From: an uncultured Clostridia bacterium
GTDB taxonomy: Bacteria; Bacillota; Clostridia; Christensenellales; Borkfalkiaceae
Direction of reading: 5' to 3'
NCBI GenBank assembly: GCA_947630245.1
Contig: CANRGR010000003.1
Location: 1 to 56,614, forward strand
Length of the DNA: 56,614 bases
The stretch's first letter is position 1; every line of letters begins with the position of its first letter. The notes beneath the pieces were generated by a model. The model had not been told where the DNA came from and did no database searches. It worked only from the letters and a program-made list of their open reading frames with translations. Below are positions 48,057 to 56,527 of this stretch, piece after piece. Both the position numbers and the translations under genes were made by a program.

Positions 48057-48085
48057 ATTATATCACGCGCGGCGGGATCTGTCAA
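48057..48085 (-). promoter_or_regulatory. Promoter of the FNT channel gene
   Basis: Minus strand: TTGACA (48080-48085), a 17-base spacer and TATAAT (48057-48062), both perfect. Confidence 0.92.
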
Positions 48086-48139
48086 TCCGCAACCGATGAT
48101 TTCCGTCGGTACGTTGAGGATCGATTCCGCGGGCGGTTT

Positions 48140-48168
48140 TATAAAACAAGGCACGGACAAAATCCGTG
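48140..48168 (-). terminator. Terminator of the XRE gene
   Basis: Minus strand: CACGGA (48163-48168) pairs with TCCGTG (48152-48157) around TTTTG; CCTTGTTTTAT follows. Confidence 0.6.
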
Positions 48169-48190
48169 TCATGATCATGCGAGATAAAAT

Positions 48191-48493
48191 TTAATCTTCA
48201 AGCAGGGTGAGAACTGCGTTCTTCTTATTTTCGGGAAGTTTACGGTATTGCTCAATGAGCATTTTTTCTTGCTTGCTGACGAGTTCGCTCTGTTCCTCTT
48301 CCATAAAGAATTGCGCAAGCGTCAAGCCGAACGCGTCGCAAAGATGCGTGAGCGTATCAAGGCTCGGCAGCGCGCTCGCCTTCGTAAGCAGCGCGGCAAC
48401 CGTTGATTGCGTTAATTCCGCTTCAAGCGCAAGACGGTTGGTACTCCACCCACGCGCGTCCCGTAACTCCTTGATTCGTTCAATAATATCCAT
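48191..48493 (-). CDS. XRE-family transcriptional regulator, leaderless
   Basis: The 100-residue protein has 'IERIKELRDARGWSTNRLAL', then 'EAELTQSTVAALLTKASALP' and 'THLCDAFGLTLAQFFMEEEQ', matching the regulator at 38523 almost helix for helix. TATAAT (48500-48505) ends six bases before ATG 48493 and no ribosome site exists, so the message is predicted to be leaderless. It is divergent from the BspA-type lipoprotein gene. Matching CG-N6-CG inverted repeats lie in both promoters, so it probably represses itself and the lipoprotein gene. Confidence 0.9.
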   Translation of the reverse strand: MDIIERIKELRDARGWSTNRLALEAELTQSTVAALLTKASALPSLDTLTHLCDAFGLTLAQFFMEEEQSELVSKQEKMLIEQYRKLPENKKNAVLTLLED

Positions 48494-48499
48494 AACACT

Positions 48500-48505
48500 A
48501 TTATA
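48500..48505 (-). promoter_or_regulatory. -10 box of the leaderless XRE gene
   Basis: TATAAT on the minus strand, six bases from the ATG. The 17-base -35 position reads TATTTT, so the -35 is weak and the promoter probably low or regulated. Confidence 0.6.
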
Positions 48506-48520
48506 ATCGAAAAAACGTTA
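48505..48520. promoter_or_regulatory. Putative operator 1 (AATCG-N6-CGTTA)
   Basis: It reads AATCG, six As, CGTTA, overlaps the -10 box of the XRE gene and extends into its spacer. It shares the CG-N6-CG core and the right arm with operator 2 at 48549-48564. Confidence 0.45.
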
Positions 48521-48539
48521 GAAAAATAGCAGAATTCTG

Positions 48540-48568
48540 TTGACATATTAACGTATTTTCGTTATAAT
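48540..48568 (+). promoter_or_regulatory. Promoter of the BspA-type lipoprotein gene
   Basis: TTGACA (48540-48545), a 17-base spacer and TATAAT (48563-48568). Confidence 0.9.
48549..48564. promoter_or_regulatory. Putative operator 2 (TAACG-N6-CGTTA)
   Basis: A perfect 5+5 inverted repeat with a 6-base A/T centre, lying between the -35 and -10 boxes of the lipoprotein promoter, a position where binding would block RNA polymerase. Confidence 0.55.
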
Positions 48569-48601
48569 AATTTCAAAATCTCGTTAAAAAGGAGAAAACT
48601 T

Positions 48602-50014
48602 ATGAAAAAATTTTTTGTAATGATGACGGCGGTGCTCTGTTTGCTTTGCAGTGCGATTGCTTTCACCTCTTGCGGCAACACCCCCGACGGTCCCGGTAGC
48701 GGTGGTTCGGGCAACGAGCAGGGCGGCGGTAGCCAGAGTGGTTCGCATGTCCACAGTTTGCAAAAACATGAAGAAAAAGAGCCGACCTGCACTGAGGACG
48801 GCAATATCCTCTACTACGAATGCGAAAATTGCCACGATCTGTTCCTCGACGACGCGGGGAAAGAGCCTACCACAAAAACCGCCGTCACCCAAAATTCTAC
48901 GGGGCATAAGGCGGAAGAGGAATGGGTAAAGGACGGTACGTCTCATTGGCACAACTGCAAAGTATGCGGGCAAAAAGTCCCCGAAAGCGTGGTCGCGCAC
49001 AGCTATGACGCAGAGTGGCAAAAGGATGCGGCCTCCCATTGGAAGGAATGCAACGTCTGCGGGTATCTGACTAAATCGGCGCATGAGTTCGGAGAGAATG
49101 GCCTCTGCGGCGTCTGTAATGAAAAACGGAAAGACCCTTCCAAAGGATTGGAATATAGGGTGAATACAAAAGATGGAGGGAACTCCTATTTGGTAGCGGG
49201 GATCGGAAGTTGCAAGGATACCGACATTGTGATTCCCGAAACACATGATGGAAAGCCCGTGACTGCAATCGGAAGGGCGTTCTATGAATATCGGGGGTTG
49301 ACTTCAATCATCATTCCCAACAGCGTGACCTCAATCGAAGAGTATGCGTTCTATCATTGCTATGGGTTGACTTCGATCGTCATTCCCGACAGCGTGACCT
49401 CGATCGGAGATAGAGCGTTCGATGGTTGCGAAAGGCTGACTTCTGTCACAATCGGAAGAGGTATGACATCAATCGGAACAGGGGTGTTCAGTGGTTGTAG
49501 CGAGTTGACTTCGATCATCATTCCCGACAGCGTGACTTCGATCGGAACGCAAGCGTTCCGTGAGTGTAGCAGGTTGACCTCAATCGACATTCCCGGCAGC
49601 GTGACTTCAATCGGACTTTATGCATTCTATGGTTGTAGCGGTTTGATTTCTATCGTCATTCCCGACAGCGTTACGTCGATCGAAGATCAGGCGTTCTACA
49701 ATTGTAGCGGGCTCCAATCGGTCACAATCGGAAACGGCGTGACCTCGATCGGGAATTCTGCGTTTTCAGGTTGTAGCAAGTTAACTTCGATCACGATTCC
49801 CGACAATGTGACATCGATCGGATCTTCGGCGTTCGCGGGTTGTAGCAACCTTAAAGAAGTGCATTTTGAAAATCCGGACGGGTGGAGAGTGTCGAAGCGC
49901 GAAAACACGTCGAATGGGAATCCCGTCGTCGGGCTTAACGATCCCGCGACTGCGGCAAAATATCTGACGAGTTTGGATTCTTTTTGCACTTATTATTGGA
50001 TACGAAAGAGATAA
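48602..50014 (+). CDS. BspA-type leucine-rich repeat lipoprotein with cysteine-rich module
   Basis: The 470-residue surface protein has signal and lipobox FTSC, then a Gly/Ser linker ('GPGSGGSGNEQGGGSQSG'). A Cys-rich module (about 50-175) carries CxxC pairs such as 'CENCHDLF', 'CKVCGQK', 'CNVCGYL' and 'CGVCNEK', like the repeats of the lipoprotein at 10627. Residues about 233-416 hold eight 23-residue LRR_5 units of the form 'LTSIxIPDSVTSIGxxAFxxC'. A short unrelated C-terminal tail follows. BspA repeats bind host proteins or other bacteria in known cases. AAAAGGAG precedes ATG 48602. It is probably controlled by the divergent XRE regulator. Confidence 0.92.
   Translation: MKKFFVMMTAVLCLLCSAIAFTSCGNTPDGPGSGGSGNEQGGGSQSGSHVHSLQKHEEKEPTCTEDGNILYYECENCHDLFLDDAGKEPTTKTAVTQNSTGHKAEEEWVKDGTSHWHNCKVCGQKVPESVVAHSYDAEWQKDAASHWKECNVCGYLTKSAHEFGENGLCGVCNEKRKDPSKGLEYRVNTKDGGNSYLVAGIGSCKDTDIVIPETHDGKPVTAIGRAFYEYRGLTSIIIPNSVTSIEEYAFYHCYGLTSIVIPDSVTSIGDRAFDGCERLTSVTIGRGMTSIGTGVFSGCSELTSIIIPDSVTSIGTQAFRECSRLTSIDIPGSVTSIGLYAFYGCSGLISIVIPDSVTSIEDQAFYNCSGLQSVTIGNGVTSIGNSAFSGCSKLTSITIPDNVTSIGSSAFAGCSNLKEVHFENPDGWRVSKRENTSNGNPVVGLNDPATAAKYLTSLDSFCTYYWIRKR
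49298..49849 (+). repeat. Eight tandem 69-bp leucine-rich repeat units
   Basis: Eight in-frame 69-bp units each encode 23 residues beginning L-T/I/Q-S. Identity is high in the CCCGACAGCGTGAC and TCGATCGGA segments and low near the variable residues before the Cys. Units 3 and 7 differ as GXG versus PDS. Confidence 0.9.
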
Positions 50015-50061
50015 AGGTCTCACGTCTCCGTTGCCGCATGCCAAAACACATTCAATACTAC

Positions 50062-50095
50062 ACAGGACGGACTTCCTTTGGGAAGTCCGTCCTGT
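50062..50095 (+). terminator. Terminator of the BspA-type gene
   Basis: ACAGGACGGACTTCC (50062-50076), loop TTTG, and complement (50081-50095). A T run is lacking. Confidence 0.7.
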
Positions 50096-50332
50096 CGGTT
50101 AAGCGCATAAATATAAGATACGTTCGCTTGCTGACCACCGCATACAGGCGCAAAAGAAATGGAAAACCATGAATATATTCGAAAAAAATCTTTCTCAAAA
50201 CGCTTCATAAGGTTCCCCCAAAAGGAGAATAAATTGATTAAAATTCACATAATATGCAGTGAATCCACACTTTTTATGCAAAAAATATTCCATATTAAAA
50301 AAACGTGTAAACTTGCCGCAAATATGATATAG

Positions 50333-50338
50333 TATAAT
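50333..50338 (+). promoter_or_regulatory. -10 box upstream of the 1978-residue lipoprotein gene
   Basis: TATAAT, 38 bases before ATG 50377. The nearest -35 candidate (TTGCCG, 50313-50318) is only 14 bases away, so the promoter is poor or uses another factor. Confidence 0.45.
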
Positions 50339-50376
50339 ATACTCTTATGGATTTTTATAAAGAGGAGGGATGAAGT

Positions 50377-53300
50377 ATGAAAAAGACCATGCGCAGCTAT
50401 TTGTTGTCTGTGCTTGTCGGCGTCCTGACCCTGTTATTTGCGGTCGGGTTTGCCGCTTGCGGCGACGAGACAAGTACAAGTACGCATACGCTCAAATTCG
50501 TGGCGGGAGAAGGATTCTCGATCCCCGACATCGTTGCCGATGCGGGCGCCGCAATCACGCCCCCGTCCGATCCCGAACAGGAAGGGTTCGAATTTGAGGG
50601 CTGGTATCTCAATGCGGACAGCGCGGGGGACAAGCAGTCCCTTCCTACGGTCATGCCAGACGAAGATCTTACATATTACGCCAAGTGGACGGCGCTCCCG
50701 CAGATCACGCTCTCGCTCGACGGCGGAACGATCGAAGGGGAGAAGTTCTACCTCAAAGCGGGCAGCGATCTCTACGCCTTCATGCAGGAACATCTTCCCA
50801 CCAGGACGGGATATGAATTCGGCAAGTGGACGTGGAACGGCAGAGATCTCAAAGCGGGCGACGTCATGCCCGCGGGAGGCGCTACGCTTTCGGCGGTGTG
50901 GAAAGCTCCCTACAAGGTCAAGCTCTATAAGCTCGACTTTGCCACTTACGACAACTATGTCGAGGACGGGACCGTCGTGACGGCGTACAGCTATGCGGGC
51001 GAATCCGTGGACGGCTCCGCCTATGTTCCCGAGCACTACATGCTGAACACCGAAAAGACGAATGCCGTGACGGTGTCGGAGAGCGGCGACAGCGAACTCT
51101 CCGTCTATGTCGACCCTATCTATACGCGCTACACGGACGTCTTTGAGGGCATGGACTATCTCTATGAACTCGAAGCCGAGAGCGGCGTACTGTATCTCGA
51201 CCGTATCGGCATGGAAGAGGGCAGAAAGAAGAGCGCGTCCTACGACAAGGGGACGGGCGCCTTCTCCTTTGAAACGGACGAGGAAAACTTCAAGCTCGAA
51301 GGCGTCATTTCGGGCGAGAAGTTCTATTACTACCGCGACACGATCAACAGGCTCTTCCACGACTATCTCGGCTCGGACGCGACGCTTGAAATCGTCTCTT
51401 CGAGCGAAGTCACCTATGTGCCCGAAACGGGATCTCCCGTCAAGGGCAGCTATACCGTCGATGTGGAGGCGGGCAAGTATCTCTTCGTGCCCAAAAACGG
51501 GGAGCCCATGCAGTTTGTCCTCATCGAATCGGCGAGCATTCTCTACTTCCGTCTTCATGACGGCGTCGAGGGCTGGTATGCCTATGACGGCGAACTGACC
51601 GGCGGCGGCTGGTCCATTCTCGGCTTCGACGGCTTCGGCGTCGCGACGAGCCTCGATGACGACGGCGTGATCGTCGAATACGACTACTATGCGAGGGGGA
51701 ACGGGATCGTCAGCATTCCCGACCTCGGTCTCGTCAAGGTCGAAAACGGCACGCACGAGGATCTCGGCGGACATGCGATCAAGGGAACGTTCCGCCAATC
51801 GGACGGCAATGAGGGAACATATCTCCACGTTCACGGTTACAGGACGCATGTGTTGGAGCTGGACGGCTTCGGCGTCGCGACGCGCTATTACTATGGAGAG
51901 GACGAGCCGACGACGGTCGTCTCCACGGGCACTTATGAGTTCGTCAGGGACGAGACATGGCTGACCCGCAGCAACGGCATGGTCGGATACTACGGCGGCG
52001 TCAACGAATATCTCCTGTACACGGCGACCGCTATTCAAGAGGCGCATGCGGATTTCGAACACTTCGACACGACTGCGAACACCGCAAAGTATCTTCTCTC
52101 CGAATCGGAGGACGACATGGGCGAAACGGCGCTTGCCTTTGACGCCCTGAATGAGGAGATGCTTGACGTTCCCGCGGGCGTCCATGCGCTCACGAGTTCT
52201 TTCGTGTTCATGGGCACCTCTTACACGGTAGACAGCACCCACAAGGCGTTCCTGTATTTCTATTATCATGAATACAACTCGTCGGGGCAGGAAGTCGATC
52301 TCTGGTACGGGAGCTATTCCGAGACTTATGGGGCGGATGTGTACGAACTTCTCATCTGGGGCGCCTGGTATCCGGGGTACTTCGGGAACGAACTCTATAA
52401 CTATGACTTCGATTACGACGGCATGTACTTCACCGACATGGAGGACGACGGCTCCTTCGCGTTCGATCATGAAGAGTGGGACGGCGAAGCCGAAAAGTAT
52501 GTTTTCTACAACGGCGACGACGGCTCTCTCGAAATCGACGCAAAGGGAGAAGCGTACTTCTATCCGGCGGAAGGCGACCCCGTCAAGGTGTCCTATCATG
52601 AACTTGCGACGGGACTCATCTCCATTCTCGAATTCGATCTTCCCGACGGCGTTCCCCCGACCGTCCATTCGCTGTACGCCCTGTACAATACGTACTACGA
52701 CCTCACGGCGGAGGAGGAGAAAGTCATCATCTATGACCTCGAAGCCGCGGGCGTCCTCTATTTGACCGTCGCCTATGCGGACGGCTCTGAGGGCGGCGAC
52801 ATCGTGATCGTCGTGACGCACGATCTCACTTTCATCGGCGTGCTTTACAGCGACGAAGAGGGCAACTCCGCGCTCGAATTCCTGTTCGCGGGCAGCACTT
52901 CTCCCGTCGACGGTTCCGCCGACGAGTACACCTTCACCAACAACGACAGCATCTATTACGAGGGGCTTGACTACTACGACGACAGCGACGTCATTCTCGA
53001 AACATTCGGAGAATTCCGTTTCAAGGTCGTGGGAGAGGAATTCTTCTACTATGACGGCTACGTATTCGACCTGAAAAACGGGCAGGATACGCTGACAACG
53101 GACGGCTACGGCAGCGCGACGCTGACGGTCGGCGGGCAGACGACGGAAGGGTCCTATTACATGGATTACGACATTCTCGTCTTTACCCCCGCGGCGGCAG
53201 CAGGGGAAGTCTACTACTATGTCGACGAGACGGCAAAGACCTTTGCGCCCGTAGACGGCTCGACGCAAGAGGGACTTCTTCTCGGCTACTACTACGGAAC

Positions 53301-56300
53301 CGCGCTCGACAAGGACGGGCTCCCGAGCGGCGTGCTCTCCTCGGGCTTGCATCTCAACGGCAAGGGCGGATTCATCTATGAATCTGTTGCCTTTGACGAG
53401 GACGGATATGACTTTGAGATCCTCACAGAGACGGGGACGTATCAGGTCCTCAGCGGAGACCTGTACGTTACGGGAAGGCTCTACGCCTCGTATACGCTCG
53501 CGCTCACCTTTGATACGGACGGGGCGGCGGACGTGCGCGAAGCGAAGATCATGATCTACGATCTCTATGACGACGGCGGATATTATCCCTTCTTCATCAT
53601 TCAGGACAAGGCGCTCATGGGGCAGTACGATGCGTACACGGACGACGGCGCCGAACTCGGGTCGCTCATGGGCGGCGACGGCTACATCGAAGAGAGCGCA
53701 TCCTTTGTCGGGGAAGACGCCAATGGTCCTTTCCGCTACGAGGGCTACATGGCGCGCGGCACGATTGATGACAGGTACTACGACGCCGCGCCGCAGTTCT
53801 CGGCGGACAAGGACGGCAATGTCATCGTATTCGTCACCTACATTGATGATGAAATGGTGCAATATGTGTTTGATCTCGGCGAGGACGGGAAGGTATACTA
53901 TCGGGATAAGTTCTACGGCGCCGTCGCGGAATACAAAGTACAGGGCGGAACGACGGGCAACTATCTCTATCTCGACGGACACAGCAAGGCGACCCTCTAT
54001 AACAGCGAGGGCGTCGAGCAGTCGACGGGAACGTATGAATTTGTTCCGACGTTGAAAGATACTTACGCCTATATCGTGGGCGGCAAGACGCAGTTCTACT
54101 TCAAGCCCGCGGTGACGTCTTACGGCGGCGGCGTGCTCTACATCTACTCCGTCTACGGCGCGGGCGAAGATCAAGACTACTTCAACGGCGACTGGTCCAT
54201 TTTCTCTATGGACGGATTCGGAAATGCCGTCTATGTCGACAAGTACGGCGTCGTCTATTCGGGCGAATACTATCAAGTCATCGCGAACGAAGAAGTCTAC
54301 TGCCTCAAAGTGACGGGGACGACGAAGCTCTTCTATTTCGAACTCAACGACGACGGGACCTTCTCGCTCTTGCAGGGAGAGTTCCTGATCAGGGGAGACG
54401 TCCTCTATGTTTACTTCGGTGCAGACGAGTCCATTGTCATTCCCGAAAATGTCCGCACGATCGCGACGGGCGCCTTCAAACTGAACGGCGCGTTGAATAT
54501 TAAAAAGATCGACTTCAACAACGTCACGACAATCGAGGACGAGGCGTTCTATTATGCGACCTCGCTCGAGGAACTTGTCTCCGACAAGATCGAATCGGTC
54601 GGCGCGTCGGCGTTCGAACATCTTTGGTCGCTCACAAAGGTCGACCTTCCGAATTGCAGGACGATCGGCGAAAAGGCGTTCTTCGACTGCGTCTATCTCG
54701 AAGAAGTCAAGCTCGGCAAGATCGAGGAAATCGGCAAGTTTGCCTTCACGCATTCGACGGCGCTCATTGCGACGCCCTTCACCCTCGACCTCACGGCAGT
54801 TGACCTCTCGAAACTGACCGTCGACCTGTCTGCCTTCCTCAATAAGCGGTTCGAGTATGTCTCCACGGCGACGATGATGGTCGAGGGCAGCAAGATATTG
54901 GTCGGCGGCGGCATCGAAGGACTGAATGCGGCGATGCGGAAATTCAAGGGCAAGACTTCCGAGATCGAATATTGCGATCTCTCGGATCAAGACAAAGTCA
55001 AGACGGGGCAGGTGTCCGTCGATCTCTCCGCATTCATCGCGCTTGCGGTGACCGAAGAGGGAGAGGCTGTCTCCTACTACGACCTCAAAACGGACAAAGT
55101 GTTCGTGCTCGAAGGCGGCACGGCGACCCTCTACGAAAAGAGCAGCTATTCCTATGAAGAAGCGTCGTCCTATTCCTACTATGTGGAGAACGGGGTCGGC
55201 ACCCTCTACGCCTATGATGCAGAGGCGGGACAGTTCGTCTCTAAGGGAACCTTCTCGCTCGCGGGAACATCCGTCACCGTCGACGGCGTCACTTTCCTCA
55301 AATCGGAAGAGAGCGGCACGACGGGCGCGAAAGTGAACGGCAAGGACGTCGTCATTACCTACAAGGCTTCCGTCAGCACGAGCTACGGCGTCAATGTCAC
55401 TTTTGAAGTCACGGGCGTCAGCTACAACGGTAAGGCGGCGGACAGCTTCGCATACAACAGCTATGATAAATTGCTCGAATTCAATGCGGAAGGGCACGGC
55501 TTCTCTGCAAAGCTCGAAAACGGCGAATTTACCGTCACCGATCTCGGAGAGCAGTACGTCCTTGAAGACAAATCGCAGGATATTCGGTTCCGCCTGACGG
55601 TCACCGTCTCCGAAGGCAAGAAGATCGAGCTCGTGAAAGCCGAATACGATCCCTACGGCGACGGCACCTACTATGAGCTCAGCTATGGCCTTACGAAGAT
55701 TTCCGACGGCGTATGGAGCTATGTATCGAGCTACTTCCGCTACACCTTAAACGTCACGTTCTCCGAACAGGGCGACCCGACCCTTTCCGTGACATTTGAC
55801 GGATATGTCATCGAAAAGAGCGGATTCACAATCACGTTGAAGGTGAGCGAGGATTTCACGAAGTTCGATCGGATCATTGAGATCAAATCGGGCGATAAGA
55901 CGATTGACATCTCGGGGATCGTCTATAACAGTGAAAGGACGATCGCGACGCTGACCGTGGAGGGAGACGGAACGTACATCATCAAGATCGAGCCCTACGA
56001 TTATTCTCCCAACTTCACGCTTACCGTCACGCATACCGATTATGACACGACGGAATCTGGTCTTGTTTTCAGCGGAGACGATATGTATTCGGTGGAAGTG
56101 AGTGTTCATGTTGACGGCGAAGGCAATATGAAGATCACGGGGTTGAATAAATTCAAGGACTTTATGTCGGAGGAAGATGTCCCGTATACCTCTGCGACGC
56201 CGAATGACGACGGCAGTCTCACGATAAAACTCGGGGACGGCAGAACGGCAAAACTGACAATCGAAATGTCTCCTTACGGCAGCGTTTCGTTCGATCTTGA

Positions 56301-56313
56301 ATGGGTCGAATAA
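50377..56313 (+). CDS. Giant lipoprotein with InlB-type B repeat, DGxG beta modules and LRR segment
   Basis: The 1978-residue protein has signal and lipobox GFAAC (about residue 28), then a Flg_new/InlB B repeat (about 36-107, ending 'LTYYAKW') and a second, weaker one ('GYEFGKWTWNGRDLKAG'). The body has beta-rich modules centred on DGxG-like motifs at about residues 417, 495, 722, 908, 993, 1199 and 1278. Next is an LRR-like segment (about 1350-1470) with 'NVTTIEDEAFYYATSLEEL' and 'CRTIGEKAFFDCVYLEEV'. The last 500 residues are Tyr/Thr/Ser-rich beta repeats. GAGGAGGG lies 8 bases before ATG 50377. It parallels the 1678-residue protein at 12298, so a shared surface function is likely. No wall-sorting signal is seen. 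Confidence 0.87.
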   Translation: MKKTMRSYLLSVLVGVLTLLFAVGFAACGDETSTSTHTLKFVAGEGFSIPDIVADAGAAITPPSDPEQEGFEFEGWYLNADSAGDKQSLPTVMPDEDLTYYAKWTALPQITLSLDGGTIEGEKFYLKAGSDLYAFMQEHLPTRTGYEFGKWTWNGRDLKAGDVMPAGGATLSAVWKAPYKVKLYKLDFATYDNYVEDGTVVTAYSYAGESVDGSAYVPEHYMLNTEKTNAVTVSESGDSELSVYVDPIYTRYTDVFEGMDYLYELEAESGVLYLDRIGMEEGRKKSASYDKGTGAFSFETDEENFKLEGVISGEKFYYYRDTINRLFHDYLGSDATLEIVSSSEVTYVPETGSPVKGSYTVDVEAGKYLFVPKNGEPMQFVLIESASILYFRLHDGVEGWYAYDGELTGGGWSILGFDGFGVATSLDDDGVIVEYDYYARGNGIVSIPDLGLVKVENGTHEDLGGHAIKGTFRQSDGNEGTYLHVHGYRTHVLELDGFGVATRYYYGEDEPTTVVSTGTYEFVRDETWLTRSNGMVGYYGGVNEYLLYTATAIQEAHADFEHFDTTANTAKYLLSESEDDMGETALAFDALNEEMLDVPAGVHALTSSFVFMGTSYTVDSTHKAFLYFYYHEYNSSGQEVDLWYGSYSETYGADVYELLIWGAWYPGYFGNELYNYDFDYDGMYFTDMEDDGSFAFDHEEWDGEAEKYVFYNGDDGSLEIDAKGEAYFYPAEGDPVKVSYHELATGLISILEFDLPDGVPPTVHSLYALYNTYYDLTAEEEKVIIYDLEAAGVLYLTVAYADGSEGGDIVIVVTHDLTFIGVLYSDEEGNSALEFLFAGSTSPVDGSADEYTFTNNDSIYYEGLDYYDDSDVILETFGEFRFKVVGEEFFYYDGYVFDLKNGQDTLTTDGYGSATLTVGGQTTEGSYYMDYDILVFTPAAAAGEVYYYVDETAKTFAPVDGSTQEGLLLGYYYGTALDKDGLPSGVLSSGLHLNGKGGFIYESVAFDEDGYDFEILTETGTYQVLSGDLYVTGRLYASYTLALTFDTDGAADVREAKIMIYDLYDDGGYYPFFIIQDKALMGQYDAYTDDGAELGSLMGGDGYIEESASFVGEDANGPFRYEGYMARGTIDDRYYDAAPQFSADKDGNVIVFVTYIDDEMVQYVFDLGEDGKVYYRDKFYGAVAEYKVQGGTTGNYLYLDGHSKATLYNSEGVEQSTGTYEFVPTLKDTYAYIVGGKTQFYFKPAVTSYGGGVLYIYSVYGAGEDQDYFNGDWSIFSMDGFGNAVYVDKYGVVYSGEYYQVIANEEVYCLKVTGTTKLFYFELNDDGTFSLLQGEFLIRGDVLYVYFGADESIVIPENVRTIATGAFKLNGALNIKKIDFNNVTTIEDEAFYYATSLEELVSDKIESVGASAFEHLWSLTKVDLPNCRTIGEKAFFDCVYLEEVKLGKIEEIGKFAFTHSTALIATPFTLDLTAVDLSKLTVDLSAFLNKRFEYVSTATMMVEGSKILVGGGIEGLNAAMRKFKGKTSEIEYCDLSDQDKVKTGQVSVDLSAFIALAVTEEGEAVSYYDLKTDKVFVLEGGTATLYEKSSYSYEEASSYSYYVENGVGTLYAYDAEAGQFVSKGTFSLAGTSVTVDGVTFLKSEESGTTGAKVNGKDVVITYKASVSTSYGVNVTFEVTGVSYNGKAADSFAYNSYDKLLEFNAEGHGFSAKLENGEFTVTDLGEQYVLEDKSQDIRFRLTVTVSEGKKIELVKAEYDPYGDGTYYELSYGLTKISDGVWSYVSSYFRYTLNVTFSEQGDPTLSVTFDGYVIEKSGFTITLKVSEDFTKFDRIIEIKSGDKTIDISGIVYNSERTIATLTVEGDGTYIIKIEPYDYSPNFTLTVTHTDYDTTESGLVFSGDDMYSVEVSVHVDGEGNMKITGLNKFKDFMSEEDVPYTSATPNDDGSLTIKLGDGRTAKLTIEMSPYGSVSFDLEWVE

Positions 56314-56328
56314 AAGTTAAGGAATCGG

Positions 56329-56361
56329 CGGCGGGCGCCATCATGCGCCCGCCGTTTTTCT
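56329..56361 (+). terminator. Terminator of the giant lipoprotein gene
   Basis: CGGCGGGCGC (56329-56338), loop CATCAT, GCGCCCGCCG (56345-56354), then TTTTTC. Confidence 0.92.
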
Positions 56362-56375
56362 TTCAAATGAATTAG

Positions 56376-56395
56376 CGGCAGGAAATTTCCTGCCG
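56376..56395. repeat. 20-bp palindrome, backup terminator
   Basis: CGGCAGGAAATTTCCTGCCG is self-complementary, followed by TTCTTTCTCG. The 301 bases from 56314 to the window end hold no gene. Confidence 0.7.
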
Positions 56396-56487
56396 TTCTT
56401 TCTCGTTACATATTAAAACGTTATAGATATAAAATAAATCCGAACCAATCACGGGTCGCCATGATAGAGTTCGGATTATTTTGTTTT

Positions 56488-56527
56488 GGTTGAGGCGGGA
56501 GACTTGAACACGCGACCTCTTGGTCCC
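56488..56527 (-). other. tRNA 3'-end-like remnant
   Basis: On the minus strand this reads GGACCAAGAGGTCGCGTGTT followed by CAAGTCTCCCGCCTCAACCA. It has a TTCAA T-loop and a CCA-like end, but the T stem has two mismatched pairs, and the sequence on the 5' side (GAGCTTTTCGCAAGAAAAGC) forms no D or anticodon arm. It looks like tRNA debris or an attachment-site-like sequence. Confidence 0.25.

Larger units (their letters stand above)
50015..50376. other. AT-rich intergenic region between two surface lipoproteins
   Basis: It holds the terminator at 50062-50095 and a -10-like TATAAT (50333-50338). Between 50096 and 50320 it is AT-rich without a supported gene; the frames there lack ribosome sites. 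The composition contrasts with the GC-rich genes on each side. Confidence 0.6.

Noticed and set aside
50434-55497. Minus-strand open frame of 1687 codons opposite the 1978-residue lipoprotein
   Set aside because: Same antisense effect; the product is a run of Arg/Val/Asp-rich low-meaning sequence with no start signals.
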